From positions 744,001-808,000 of the forward strand of contig NZ_JABAHZ010000001.1 in assembly GCF_012641265.1 (NCBI RefSeq): a stretch of DNA of 64,000 bases, in the 5' to 3' direction. Positions 1 through 8,702 of the stretch are shown here, one piece after another. A program made the translations under genes and the position numbers. Source of the stretch: Chitinophaga eiseniae. Lineage in GTDB: Bacteria; Bacteroidota; Bacteroidia; Chitinophagales; Chitinophagaceae. Numbering within the stretch: the stretch's first letter is position 1; the number at the start of each line of letters is the position of its first letter. The notes below the pieces were generated by a model that saw nothing but the letters and a program-made list of their open reading frames with translations, had not been told where the DNA came from and ran no database searches.

Positions 1-1793
1 CGGGGCTGGGCGCTGGCATAAAACGACGAGGATTGTATCAATGCCCCGAAATGCAGGCCAGGCCGCACAATCAGCTTATCATTAAATAAGCTGAGCTCAT
101 CTTCTGCATAGGCCGTTACCTCCGACATATAGTAAATGGGCGCCTTCCGCACTGCGGCTTCTCCTGCCGAAATATTGGTATGATAGGCCGTAGGTGCAAA
201 GTTGTGATATGTATAACCTCCTCCCAGCGAAATATGTTGCCGGTTGCTGACATTATATTCTGTTTCATTTCTCACGGCAATATCCCGGATCCGCGAAACG
301 CCCTTACCCTTTACAAACAGGGAGTCGTTGATCGTAAGCGGAATAATAGAGTTTTGGGTAAAGAGGTTGTAAAACCGGCTATAGGTAGCGGTGGTATTGG
401 AGAACACCCTGGGATTTACTACCCGGGTCCATTTTACGGCCGCCGTAATATTGCTCCAGTCAAAATTGTAATCGTCAAATAGCTGTATCACCGGGTTGGT
501 ACTCTGGATAAACATCTTATCCTGTCCCTTATAAAAGCTCACATACAACCGGTTTTTATTGTTGATGACCTGGTTGAGTTTAAAGTTGACATCATACAGA
601 TAATATTTGCCATAGTCTTTGAGATAGGTTTGTCCGTACAACGCATCTACCAGGGATCTTCTGACAGACAGTAATACAGAGCTTTTATCTTTTACAATAG
701 GTCCTTCCAGTAAGGCGCTGGCGGAAACGGGGCTGGCGGTAACACTGCCATGCCACTCTTTCATATTACCATCCTTGGTGCGGATATCTACCACGGAAGA
801 CAGGCGCCCGCCATATCGTGCCGGGAAAGCATCTTTGTAAAGAGATACGTCTTTTACCGCATCGCCATTGAAAATAGAAAAGAGGCCAAACAGGTGGCCG
901 GTATGATAGAGGGGCACGCCGTCGAGCAGGTACAGGTTCTGATCTGCTGCGCCACCCCTGATCAGCAGGTTACTGCTACTTTCCAGGGAGCTGCTGGCGC
1001 CGGGGTATAGCTGCAGTGACTTGAGCACATCTTTTTCGCCCAGTAACGCCGGGAAATTGGACACATAGCCCACGGGCATGTTAATAAACCCGGGCTGGGA
1101 GTTGACTTCCTCTTTTTCCCCGTTAACCACCACTGTTTGCAGCATGCCCCTGGTTTCCAGGTGAACGTCCAGCTGTCCCTCGTCGGGAGGGGGCAGGTGC
1201 TGAAATATGGGCTTGTAACTGATATGTGAGAATACCACCCCCTGGCAGGTATCCGGTACCTGCAGGCTGTAAAAGCCATAAGAGTTGGTTTCCGTACCTT
1301 TTTTGGTAACCGGATCGTACACAGAGGCGCCGATGATGGCCTCATTACTATTCGTTTCTTTTACGAAGCCGCTGATGGTGTAGTACTGGGTTTGGGAACT
1401 TTCCCTGAGCAGGAATATTTTGCCGTTCAGGGCGGCCGCCTGTATGCCCGTTCCCTGCAGGATGGTTGTTAATACCGCGCCAGTGGTACGTTCGGTTCCT
1501 GCCAACTGAACTTTTTTATTTAGATGAAGAAAGCTGGAACTATAGGATACACTAACCCCCGTACTTTTCTGGATATCCTGTATATAAAAAAGGATGGTGC
1601 CCTGTTTGGATGGCGGGATATAGGGACGCGCGAGAATATCACTTCCTCCGGTCTGCGCCCGCAATTGACTGGCGGGCAGCAACAGCAGAGCGGCACAACA
1701 TAGATATAAAAACTGGTTTAATAAGCTACTGGCTGATGACGATAGTGTCGCCTTCCTGTTGGTATTTAAACCCAAGCAATAGTTGTAATTCAT
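1..1793 (-). CDS. TonB-dependent receptor, partial (C-terminal part outside window)
   Basis: Outer-membrane TonB-dependent receptor; about 597 N-terminal residues are present and the beta-barrel continues beyond base 1. Translating the minus strand from the ATG at 1793 gives a hydrophobic signal segment (about residues 26-46), an STN (secretin/TonB N-terminal) domain at about 68-130, a carboxypeptidase-regulatory-like beta-sandwich at about 138-215, then a plug domain with LLIRGG and LYLLDGVPLYH near 277-297. STN domains pass a signal to FecR, and the gene directly follows an ECF sigma and a FecR gene, so it is probably the surface sensor of that set. The plug is of the FecA-like type rather than the SusC type, and no SusD is visible. 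The start is inferred: this ATG overlaps the FecR gene by 68 nt, but it is the only in-frame ATG that keeps the signal segment. Confidence 0.85.
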   Translation of the reverse strand, partial: MNYNYCLGLNTNRKATLSSSASSLLNQFLYLCCAALLLLPASQLRAQTGGSDILARPYIPPSKQGTILFYIQDIQKSTGVSVSYSSSFLHLNKKVQLAGTERTTGAVLTTILQGTGIQAAALNGKIFLLRESSQTQYYTISGFVKETNSNEAIIGASVYDPVTKKGTETNSYGFYSLQVPDTCQGVVFSHISYKPIFQHLPPPDEGQLDVHLETRGMLQTVVVNGEKEEVNSQPGFINMPVGYVSNFPALLGEKDVLKSLQLYPGASSSLESSSNLLIRGGAADQNLYLLDGVPLYHTGHLFGLFSIFNGDAVKDVSLYKDAFPARYGGRLSSVVDIRTKDGNMKEWHGSVTASPVSASALLEGPIVKDKSSVLLSVRRSLVDALYGQTYLKDYGKYYLYDVNFKLNQVINNKNRLYVSFYKGQDKMFIQSTNPVIQLFDDYNFDWSNITAAVKWTRVVNPRVFSNTTATYSRFYNLFTQNSIIPLTINDSLFVKGKGVSRIRDIAVRNETEYNVSNRQHISLGGGYTYHNFAPTAYHTNISAGEAAVRKAPIYYMSEVTAYAEDELSLFNDKLIVRPGLHFGALIQSSSFYASAQP

Positions 1794-2703
1794 GCAAAAC
1801 ATCATCACAGGACTGATGCTGGAACGTTATCGTAGCTTTTTGCTGCGCGGCCGTTTCCCTGTATTTTTCATCAATCCTGATATCTTTTGCGTAAAAATCG
1901 GCTAATTGTGGCAATATTTCAAGAAGTGACTGATCATTAAATTGCAAAATCCCTGTTTTCCAGGCAATAAAGTTGGGATTGTTGTTGTTGCGGGCATATA
2001 ATTGTCCATTTCCCCAGGTCCCTTTTTGGCCGCTGGCCAGCACCAGGGACGCGGTATCACCTTCCACGCCCAGCTTTACATTACCGGATGCTACTACCAC
2101 CGTTGTGCTGTCCTTCCCGGTTTGTACGGTAAAGGAAGTACCCAGTACCTCCACCACCGATTGGTTAGGCGTTTTTACCAGGAAGGGGTGGGATGGATCG
2201 CTGGCTATTTCAAAAAAAGCTTCTCCTTCCAGTTCCACGATCCGCTGATTATTATGATAGCCATTAATATAACGGATGCGGGCGCCCTGGCGGAGGGTAA
2301 CCGTAGATTTATCAGGTAACTCCAGGCTTTTTATCCTGCCGTCGTTGGCGGCCAGCTCATGTTTTTTCAAGCCAGACCGGCTTTCCAGCCACCAGGCCCC
2401 TACAGTGAGCAAAATTAAAATAGCGGCCGCAGCAGCATATTTAGTATACAGGTATTTTACTTTGGATGTATTGGATTGAATAACCTGGTTGGTCTTTTCC
2501 CAGGCAGCTGCAGTATTATATTGACGGGGTGGTATGGCAGCGGATGGGCTGTCACCCCAGATTTTGGCGAGAATTTCGTATTCTGCCCGGTTTTCGGGGG
2601 ACTTATCCAGCCATTCCTGTAAAGTTGCAGATTCTGCCTCAGTACATTGACCGGATAACTTCTTAGCTATAAGTTCATGTAGGTAAGTATCTAAATGCTC
2701 CAT
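1726..2703 (-). CDS. FecR family anti-sigma factor (DUF4974)
   Basis: Inner-membrane anti-sigma factor (325 aa) that would hold the adjacent ECF sigma inactive until the TonB receptor signals through its STN domain. The N-terminal about 85 residues form the cytoplasmic sigma-binding part, a single membrane segment lies at about 88-105 (Ala/Ile/Leu-rich, ending GAWW), and the periplasmic FecR domain follows, with the LEGEAFFEI motif. The last about 70 residues match the DUF4974 pattern (ILQFNDQSLLEILPQLADFY and later). It starts 56 nt after the sigma gene and overlaps the receptor start. Family membership is clear; pairing with the neighbours is inferred from order. Confidence 0.92.
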   Translation of the reverse strand: MEHLDTYLHELIAKKLSGQCTEAESATLQEWLDKSPENRAEYEILAKIWGDSPSAAIPPRQYNTAAAWEKTNQVIQSNTSKVKYLYTKYAAAAAILILLTVGAWWLESRSGLKKHELAANDGRIKSLELPDKSTVTLRQGARIRYINGYHNNQRIVELEGEAFFEIASDPSHPFLVKTPNQSVVEVLGTSFTVQTGKDSTTVVVASGNVKLGVEGDTASLVLASGQKGTWGNGQLYARNNNNPNFIAWKTGILQFNDQSLLEILPQLADFYAKDIRIDEKYRETAAQQKATITFQHQSCDDVLHELQLLLGFKYQQEGDTIVISQ

Positions 2704-2759
2704 AGTTACGGTGTGCTCTACTTAAATAACGCTCGGGTGTGACGATCCCTCTATAAAGG

Positions 2760-3314
2760 TTAAAATAATTTTAACAAAAAGAAAATGGCAGCCGGTAATC
2801 CGTATTGCTGCAGGTATTTTCTTAGTAATTTGAGTGCCCGCCCCATATAATTTTCTACAGTTTTGGCGGAAAGTCCCAGCTTAGTGGCCGTTTGCTGATG
2901 AGTCATCCCCTGGAGCCGGCAACAAGTAAATACCTCTTTACATTGTGGTGGGAGATTGGCAATAGCTTCGTATATCAGTTGTTCGTAGTACGGCCTGGAA
3001 TTTTCTACCTCCCTGGCATCCGGATCTTCTGCGTGCTCCATTATCCATTCAAATCCCTTGTTGCCCGCTTCTTCTGTGGTTTGCCTGCGTAGTACAGAAA
3101 TAGAATTATTGCGGACAGCCCGGAATAAGTATGCCTTTATGTTAGGTATATTTATCAGCTCACGATGTTTTTCCCAAAGCCTGATAAATGTCTCCTGTAC
3201 TACATCTTCTGCTGCAGCATCATCTTTCAGAAAACTAAATGCGTAGTTACATAAGTCATTATATTGTGAATCGAATAACGCTTTGTAAGCCTGGTAAGAA
3301 GGTGATGTAAGCAT
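2760..3314 (-). CDS. ECF RNA polymerase sigma-70 factor
   Basis: Sigma-70 family, ECF subgroup (184 aa, normal length). Region 2 is visible around DVVQETFIRLWEKH, and region 4 as a helix-turn-helix around THQQTATKLGLSAKTVENY. It ends in a hydrophobic tail (AAIFFLLKLF), often seen in Bacteroidota ECF factors of sigma/FecR loci. First gene of the set sigma-FecR-TonB receptor, so it probably drives transcription of the receptor. Upstream on the minus strand there is a near-consensus -7 box (TACTTTCG, complement of about 3353-3360). Target promoters cannot be seen. Confidence 0.92.
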   Translation of the reverse strand: MLTSPSYQAYKALFDSQYNDLCNYAFSFLKDDAAAEDVVQETFIRLWEKHRELINIPNIKAYLFRAVRNNSISVLRRQTTEEAGNKGFEWIMEHAEDPDAREVENSRPYYEQLIYEAIANLPPQCKEVFTCCRLQGMTHQQTATKLGLSAKTVENYMGRALKLLRKYLQQYGLPAAIFFLLKLF

Positions 3315-3668
3315 TTAACCTTCAGATATTTTATATGCGTGAATGATCGCTGCGAAAGTAACTATCTTTTCGAAAACAAACATATTTGCTCCCCTGATTT
3401 TTAATGCACTTTTTTTTAATCGGAGATAGAGGGAATTACTTCTATCTGCGTTGTATAGCTAACACCTATGCCTATATGTCTGTAGGAAATTTTTTTTAGT
3501 TGTGTTTTAAAACCAGGGTTGCATAGGCGCTTATGCAGCCCTTTTTTATCTTCTCCCTGTATAATATTATCTTCTCCTGATGCTGTTTTGAAATTTTTTG
3601 CAATCCATTGCACGGACTTGTAAATTAGTCCCCGGCACATTTTGTATTTTTATACAAAACCATGTACT
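3315..3668. other. Divergent intergenic region (sigma / acyl-CoA dehydrogenase)
   Basis: About 350 bp between the sigma gene on the minus strand and the dehydrogenase on the plus strand. It is AT-rich with two T-runs, and has a short 7-bp inverted repeat (AGATAGA/TCTATCT) at about 3424-3447. A weak -7-like CACATTTTG lies at 3636-3644. A 74-codon minus-strand frame here (3416-3640) has no recognisable features. No convincing gene. Confidence 0.5.
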
Positions 3669-5027
3669 ATGTCCGGAACCTTCTCCAAACTGAAAAATGC
3701 CTACCTGCTGTTGAAGCATATCGACCTGGGTATGCTGGCCCGCTTGTCGGAAAAAGTTGACCTGCCCAAAGTAATGGAATCGGTAGCCCATATGAACGAT
3801 CAGCAGTTACAGGGCCTGATGAAAATACTTGGCGGCAGCGGTAAGAAGAAAGAACTCCCGCCCATCGACGGCGACTTCTACAACCTCGCCGGCAGACTGA
3901 ATGAAGAAGACCGGGCATTACAGCTGAAAGTAAGGGCATTCATGGAGAAGGAAATTCAGCCAATCGTTAATGAATACTGGCTGAAGGCCGAATTCCCTTT
4001 TGAAATCATTCCCAAATTCCGTGAGCTGAATATCTGTGGTGTTACCTATAATGGTTATGGCTGCCCGAACCGCTCTTTCCTGATGGAGGGTATCATTGCC
4101 ATGGAAATGGCCCGCGTAGATGCGTCGATCGCTACCTTCTTCGGTGTTCAGAGCGGGCTGGCTATGGGATCTATTTATATGCTGGGTTCCGAAGCGCAGA
4201 AACAGGAATGGCTGCCGGGCATGCAGCAGCTGAATATCATTGGCGCTTTCGGTTTAACTGAACCGGAAGTTGGTTCCGCCGCCGCCGGAGGGCTCACTAC
4301 AACGGCTAAACGGAGCGGGGACACCTGGGTACTGAACGGGCAAAAAAAATGGATCGGCAACGCCACCTTTGCAGACGTAATCGTTATCTGGGCCCGGGAT
4401 GTAGATGATAACCAGGTGAAAGGTTTTTTGTTGAGAAAAGATACGCCCGGTTTCAGCGTAGAGAAAATACATGATAAAATGGCGCTACGTATTGTACAGA
4501 ACGGGCTGATAACGCTGAAAGATTGCCAGGTGGCCGAGACCGACCGGCTCCAGCTGGCCAATTCTTTCAAAGACACCGCCAAAGTACTGCAAATGACCCG
4601 CGCCGGCGTGGCCTGGGAGGCAGTGGGCTGCGCCCGCGGCGCCTATGAAAACGCATTGGCGTATACCCGTACCCGTAAACAGTTTGGAAAACCCATCGCC
4701 GCTTTTCAACTGATACAGGGACACCTGGTAGAAATGTTGTCTAACCTCACCGCCATGCAAACCATGGTGTACCGTCTCTCTGAAATACAGGATGCAGGCC
4801 AGTTACGGGATGAACATGCTTCCCTGGCAAAGGTGTTCTGTACCCTCCGCACCCGTGATGTAGTAAGCCGTGCCCGTGAAGTGATGGGAGGGAATGGCAT
4901 TCTCCTGGAATACAATGTGGCCCGCTTTGTAGCCGATGCGGAAGCTATTTATTCCTATGAGGGTACTAAGGAAATCAATTCCCTCATCGTAGGAAGGGCG
5001 ATTACTGGCTCCAGTGCATTCGTATAA
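3669..5027 (+). CDS. Acyl-CoA dehydrogenase, glutaryl-CoA dehydrogenase-like
   Basis: FAD-dependent acyl-CoA dehydrogenase (452 aa) that introduces a double bond alpha-beta to the CoA thioester. The FAD/substrate signatures are present: FGLTEPEVGS with NGQKKWIGNA in the beta domain, and REVMGGNGIL plus SYEGTKEINSLIVGRAITG at the C-terminus. The Glu of SYEGT is where glutaryl-CoA-type enzymes carry the catalytic base, and the ending LIVGRAITG also favours that clade over short/medium-chain enzymes. The substrate is not proven. The frame stays open upstream to 3642, but ATG 3669 starts the conserved part and lies downstream of the possible promoter, so it is preferred. The gene stands alone. 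Confidence 0.88.
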   Translation: MSGTFSKLKNAYLLLKHIDLGMLARLSEKVDLPKVMESVAHMNDQQLQGLMKILGGSGKKKELPPIDGDFYNLAGRLNEEDRALQLKVRAFMEKEIQPIVNEYWLKAEFPFEIIPKFRELNICGVTYNGYGCPNRSFLMEGIIAMEMARVDASIATFFGVQSGLAMGSIYMLGSEAQKQEWLPGMQQLNIIGAFGLTEPEVGSAAAGGLTTTAKRSGDTWVLNGQKKWIGNATFADVIVIWARDVDDNQVKGFLLRKDTPGFSVEKIHDKMALRIVQNGLITLKDCQVAETDRLQLANSFKDTAKVLQMTRAGVAWEAVGCARGAYENALAYTRTRKQFGKPIAAFQLIQGHLVEMLSNLTAMQTMVYRLSEIQDAGQLRDEHASLAKVFCTLRTRDVVSRAREVMGGNGILLEYNVARFVADAEAIYSYEGTKEINSLIVGRAITGSSAFV

Positions 5028-5091
5028 AATATGAATTCTTTTTTATAGTTTAACGCCACAAACCACGTTATTCACTCAATGAACTGCTATT

Positions 5092-5847
5092 ATGAATTTA
5101 TTTAACCGCCGCAACTTCCTCCGGAATGTTTCGCTGGGAAGTATGGCTACTATTAGCATTCCCAACATTGTTACCGCTGCCGTTGCTGTTGAAAAAAGTA
5201 AAAAGATCGGGCTGAAAAAGGAAGGCATCATCCTTTTCCAGGGCGATTCTATCACAGATGCCGGCCGAAAAAGAGATAAAAATGAACCCAACAACAGCGC
5301 TGCATTAGGAAGCGGATACGCCCTCATGGCAGCATCAGGGCTGTTGCGCAAGAACGCCGACAAGAACCTGAAAATTTATAATAAGGGCATCAGCGGAAAT
5401 AAGGTTTTCCAGCTGGCGGAACGCTGGGATAGCGACTGTTTCGCAATAAAACCCGATGTGCTCAGTATCCTCGTAGGAGTGAACGATTATTGGCATACGC
5501 TCAACAATAATTATAAGGGTACAGTTCAAACCTATCGCGACGATTACAATAAGCTACTGGAGCGTACCAGGCAGCAGCTGCCCGACGTACAACTGATCAT
5601 CGGCGAGCCTTTTGCCGTGAAAGGCGTCAGCGCCGTAGACGACAAATGGTACCCGGCTTTCGATGAATACCGCGCTGCAGCGAAGGAAATAGCCGATAAG
5701 CATCAGGCCATTTTTATTCCCTACCAGGCCATTTTCGATAAAGCCCTGCAATCGGCTCCCGGCGCTTACTGGACAGGGGATGGGGTACATCCCTCCGTTG
5801 CGGGTGCTCAGCTGATGGCGGAAGCCTGGCTGCAATGTATAAAGTAA
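5092..5847 (+). CDS. SGNH/GDSL-family hydrolase, exported
   Basis: Secreted SGNH hydrolase (251 aa), an esterase or lipase-type enzyme. Block I appears as FQGDSITD (nucleophile Ser), block III as GVNDYW (Asn of the oxyanion hole), and block V as DGVHPS (catalytic Asp and His). The N-terminus carries NRRNFLRN before a hydrophobic stretch, which fits a twin-arginine (Tat) signal peptide. Related Bacteroidota proteins deacetylate plant or microbial glycans, but the substrate cannot be read from sequence. Preceded by the dehydrogenase at 64 nt and followed by a separate transcription unit. Confidence 0.88.
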   Translation: MNLFNRRNFLRNVSLGSMATISIPNIVTAAVAVEKSKKIGLKKEGIILFQGDSITDAGRKRDKNEPNNSAALGSGYALMAASGLLRKNADKNLKIYNKGISGNKVFQLAERWDSDCFAIKPDVLSILVGVNDYWHTLNNNYKGTVQTYRDDYNKLLERTRQQLPDVQLIIGEPFAVKGVSAVDDKWYPAFDEYRAAAKEIADKHQAIFIPYQAIFDKALQSAPGAYWTGDGVHPSVAGAQLMAEAWLQCIK

Positions 5848-5904
5848 CAGTTTCCTTCTTCCCTGATTTTTAAGATTAAGTACTTCTACTGAATAGTGAC
5901 AACG

Positions 5905-5927
5905 GGGTGCAAACTAGCTTTGCACCC
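5905..5927. promoter_or_regulatory. 9-bp hairpin overlapping a TAnnTTTG box
   Basis: A perfect inverted repeat (GGGTGCAAA, 5-nt loop, TTTGCACCC) with no T-run, so unlikely to be an intrinsic terminator. Its loop and right arm contain TAGCTTTG (5915-5922), matching the Bacteroidota -7 consensus, about 40 nt before the lipoprotein gene at 5963. It could be an operator overlapping that gene's promoter. No clear -33 element. Confidence 0.4.
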
Positions 5928-5962
5928 ATTAACCCCATATTGTTCACTATTAACATTTAATC

Positions 5963-6454
5963 ATGAAAAAATCATTTCGTGCCCGCCTGGCTGATGTAAC
6001 ATTATTTGCTGTTGCCATCTTAATGGTGCTCTTTTTTTCTCAATGCAGGAAGAAAGATGATCAGCCCGGCGGTATCGACAAGTCCTATCTCATCAATAAA
6101 AAATGGAATATTGCGGCGGCTACGGTAACACCTGGCATAGACATGGGGCAAGGGCCTGTAACAGATTTGCTGGCTGTAATGCCGGCCTGCTTCCGGGATA
6201 ATTTTATCGTGCTGAAAGAAAATGGTACAGGTACGGAAGATGAGGGAGGAGACAAGTGCCCGGATTCAGACCAAACCCGCAGCTTCAACTGGAGCATGAC
6301 CGCAGATGGCACATTTAGCGGTGAAATGCTGGATAATTTTGAAGGGCATACCAGTGTAGTTAAAAATGACCACGGGTTCACCCTTACAGCAGTAGGAAAG
6401 ATCGATGGAGAAAATGTCGTAAGATCGGTTGTTATCGTCTACAAAGCTATTTAA
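5963..6454 (+). CDS. Lipocalin-like lipoprotein
   Basis: Small lipoprotein of 163 aa. After a charged start and a long hydrophobic stretch the lipobox reads FFSQC, followed by RKKDDQ. The mature part is a beta-rich domain of about 130 residues (KKWNIAAATV near its start, FIVLKENGTGTED, FNWSMTADG, TLTAVGKI). This resembles the lipocalin-like proteins common in Bacteroidota, which follow the pattern 'W-x-hydrophobic ... F-x-x-D/N-G-T'. Function unknown. A terminator follows at 6530-6558. Confidence 0.7.
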   Translation: MKKSFRARLADVTLFAVAILMVLFFSQCRKKDDQPGGIDKSYLINKKWNIAAATVTPGIDMGQGPVTDLLAVMPACFRDNFIVLKENGTGTEDEGGDKCPDSDQTRSFNWSMTADGTFSGEMLDNFEGHTSVVKNDHGFTLTAVGKIDGENVVRSVVIVYKAI

Positions 6455-6529
6455 TACAATACCTGATTCAATAAGCAAGGATGATACCTTTCAGGATCTG
6501 CATATATCCTGTCGGTTAGATTGGACCAC

Positions 6530-6558
6530 GCGGCTTCCCTTTTGGGAGGCCGCTCTTT
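6530..6558 (+). terminator. Intrinsic terminator after the lipocalin-like gene
   Basis: Stem GCGGCTTCCC / GGGAGGCCGC (one G-U pair) with a 4-nt loop, followed by TCTTTTAT. Confidence 0.8.
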
Positions 6559-6578
6559 TATCTGCCCTTTACATTTAT

Positions 6579-6586
6579 TACATTTG
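6579..6586 (+). promoter_or_regulatory. Candidate -7 box (TACATTTG) for the esterase gene
   Basis: Perfect match to the Bacteroidota TAnnTTTG element, 23 nt before the ATG at 6610 and just after a terminator. No obvious TTG at -33. Confidence 0.5.
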
Positions 6587-6609
6587 TTTCATCACATGAA
6601 TTTCCACTT

Positions 6610-7458
6610 ATGAAACAAACAGGTATTTTATTAACAATAATGTTAGGATTGAACATGACGATCAGCGCTCAGCAGCAAACTATTCATCTATGGCCAGGGA
6701 AAGTTCCCGGCGAAACCGCTGCAAAGCATGCAGCAATGGTAACGCCCGACGGCAGTAATAACGTTAAACGGCTGACAGATGTCACCGACCCGGTATTGGA
6801 AGTGTTTCCGGCTCCGACAGGCAATAGCAATGACGTGGGGGTAATTGTCAATCCCGGTGGCGGCTATAACATACTGGCTATCGACCTGGAAGGATATGAA
6901 ATTGCAGCCTGGCTTAACAAGCTGGGTTATACAGCGTTTGTATTGCAATACAGGGTACCTAAGAAAGAAGCCGGCGCCTTGCAGGACGCGCAACGGGCTA
7001 TTCGCCTGGTACGCAGCCGCGCTGCTGAATGGGGCCTGCAGCCCGATAAAATAGGCATGATGGGCTTCTCTGCCGGTGGTAGCCTCACCGCCCGCGCAGC
7101 TACCCGGTATAACGTGAACACCTATACGGCCGTTGACAAGGCCGACAGCCTGTCTGCCCGGCCGGCATTTGGTATCCTGGTATACCCAGCTTATCTTGAT
7201 CAGGGTGCTAACAGAACGCTTACGCCCGAACTGACCCTGACTGAGCAAACGCCCCCTATGTTTCTCTTTGCTACTGCCGATGATCCCTACGGGAACAGCG
7301 CCCTGGTGATGGCCGGCGCCCTCCGGGATGCAAAAGTGCCCGTGGAATTGCACTTTTATGCCAAAGGTGGTCATGGATATGGATTGCGCAGCGGTAATCC
7401 CGCAGCAGACGCCTGGCCCGCACTCCTGGAACAATGGCTGAAAACAACTGTGAAATAA
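6610..7458 (+). CDS. Secreted alpha/beta hydrolase (BD-FAE/acetylxylan esterase-like)
   Basis: Exported esterase of 282 aa. A Sec signal peptide ends near SAQQQ. The oxyanion loop reads NPGGGY in place of HGGG, the nucleophile elbow is GFSAGG, an acid residue candidate is in ATADDPYG, and the catalytic His is in GGHGYG. This set, together with the early LWPGKVPGE motif, is typical of secreted esterases that remove acetyl or feruloyl groups from hemicellulose (BD-FAE/xylanase-associated family). The exact substrate is inferred. Monocistronic: terminator upstream and own promoter box. Confidence 0.85.
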   Translation: MKQTGILLTIMLGLNMTISAQQQTIHLWPGKVPGETAAKHAAMVTPDGSNNVKRLTDVTDPVLEVFPAPTGNSNDVGVIVNPGGGYNILAIDLEGYEIAAWLNKLGYTAFVLQYRVPKKEAGALQDAQRAIRLVRSRAAEWGLQPDKIGMMGFSAGGSLTARAATRYNVNTYTAVDKADSLSARPAFGILVYPAYLDQGANRTLTPELTLTEQTPPMFLFATADDPYGNSALVMAGALRDAKVPVELHFYAKGGHGYGLRSGNPAADAWPALLEQWLKTTVK

Positions 7459-7499
7459 TTATAACGAGGCAGGACTGATATTGGGAGTAAATAATTCTC

Positions 7500-7507
7500 T
7501 ACATTTG
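7500..7507 (+). promoter_or_regulatory. Candidate -7 box (TACATTTG) for the SPFH gene
   Basis: Perfect TAnnTTTG element 22 nt before the ATG at 7530. A TTG lies at 7481-7483, giving a 16-nt spacer, slightly short for a -33 element. Confidence 0.5.
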
Positions 7508-7529
7508 ACCGACGCTAAAACCTGTTACT

Positions 7530-8639
7530 ATGGGAATTTTTGATAAACTCAGGAATGAATTTATTGACATTATTGAGTGGACAGACCCGTCCACAGACAC
7601 CATTGTGTGGAAGTTTCCCCGCTACCAGAATGAAATAAAAATGAACGCGAAGCTCACCGTGCGCGAATCACAGGTGGCCGTTTTTATGAATGAAGGTAAA
7701 ATTGCCGACGTATTTCAACCCGGCATGTACACACTGACTACACAAAATATGCCCATACTCACCACCTTGCAGGGATGGAAGTATGGCTTTAATAGCCCGT
7801 TTAAGGCAGACGTGTTCTTTGTGAGCACGAGGCAGTTTACCAACCAGAAATGGGGTACTAAAAACCCGGTGATGCTCCGCGATGCGGAATTCGGACCGGT
7901 AAGACTCCGTGCTTTTGGTAGCTACGCTTTCCGGGTAAAAGATGCCGGCGCTTTCCTGAAAGAGGTAGCGGCTACCAACCCGGAGTTCACCGTAGAAGGC
8001 ATCAACGAACAACTGCGCAACCTGGCGGTATCCCGCGGAATGGAAGCCATCGCGGAAGCAAAGATCCCCGTACTTGACCTGGCGGCCAACTATGAAGAAG
8101 TATCTTCGCAGATCACCAGTAAAATCGGTACTGAATTCAATGAGCTGGGCCTGGAATTAACCAAGTTCCTCATCGAAAATATTTCCCTGCCACCAGAAGT
8201 AGAAACCGCGCTCGACAAACGCAGCAGCATGGGCATTGTAGGCAACCTGGGCGCCTATGCGCAGTTCCAGGCAGCCAACGCCATGGAGAAAGCAGCGGAA
8301 AATCCTAATGGCGGCGGGCTTGCAGCAGCAGGACTGGGCGCCGGTATGGGTGCAGCCATGATGGGACAAGTAGGGAATGTCTTCCAAAACAACAACCAAC
8401 CTGCCAATACCGGCGCGGGTACGCCTCCGCCATTGCCCGGTGCTACTCCTTTCTACGTAGCCATTGAAGGAAAACAAAGCGGCCCTTTTGATGTGGAACA
8501 ACTCCGCCAGCTGGCAGCTGCCGGCAACCTGAATGCCCAAACCCTGGTATGGAAAACCGGTATGGCTGCCTGGTCGGCCGCAGCTACTGTGCCTGAACTG
8601 GCGCCGGTATTAGCTACCATTCCGCCACCATTACCCTAA
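7530..8639 (+). CDS. SPFH-domain protein with C-terminal GYF_2 domain
   Basis: 369 aa. The first about 250 residues form an SPFH/band-7-like domain of the 'virion core protein' type (begins MGIFDKLRNEFIDIIEW; AFGSYAFRV and LTKFLIENISLPPEV are visible), followed by a Gly/Ala-rich linker. A GYF_2 domain covers about 313-365 (FYVAIEGKQSGPFDVEQL ... W). SPFH proteins oligomerise on membranes. The zinc-ribbon membrane protein begins 63 nt downstream, an arrangement resembling YdjI and YdjG of the Bacillus subtilis pspA-ydjGHI stress operon. A shared role in membrane-stress scaffolding is therefore inferred, not shown. Confidence 0.85.
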   Translation: MGIFDKLRNEFIDIIEWTDPSTDTIVWKFPRYQNEIKMNAKLTVRESQVAVFMNEGKIADVFQPGMYTLTTQNMPILTTLQGWKYGFNSPFKADVFFVSTRQFTNQKWGTKNPVMLRDAEFGPVRLRAFGSYAFRVKDAGAFLKEVAATNPEFTVEGINEQLRNLAVSRGMEAIAEAKIPVLDLAANYEEVSSQITSKIGTEFNELGLELTKFLIENISLPPEVETALDKRSSMGIVGNLGAYAQFQAANAMEKAAENPNGGGLAAAGLGAGMGAAMMGQVGNVFQNNNQPANTGAGTPPPLPGATPFYVAIEGKQSGPFDVEQLRQLAAAGNLNAQTLVWKTGMAAWSAAATVPELAPVLATIPPPLP

Positions 8640-8702
8640 CAATCATTGGTAACGGCTGTTGATTCCTGCATCGACTCATCAGCCGTTACCCAAAATATTC
8701 CT

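Noticed and set aside
3416..3640. 74-codon minus-strand frame in the divergent spacer
   Set aside because: No domain, signal or start context, and it would overlap the dehydrogenase promoter.
6688..7434. 248-codon frame antisense to the esterase
   Set aside because: Lies wholly over a clear esterase gene; no domain visible.
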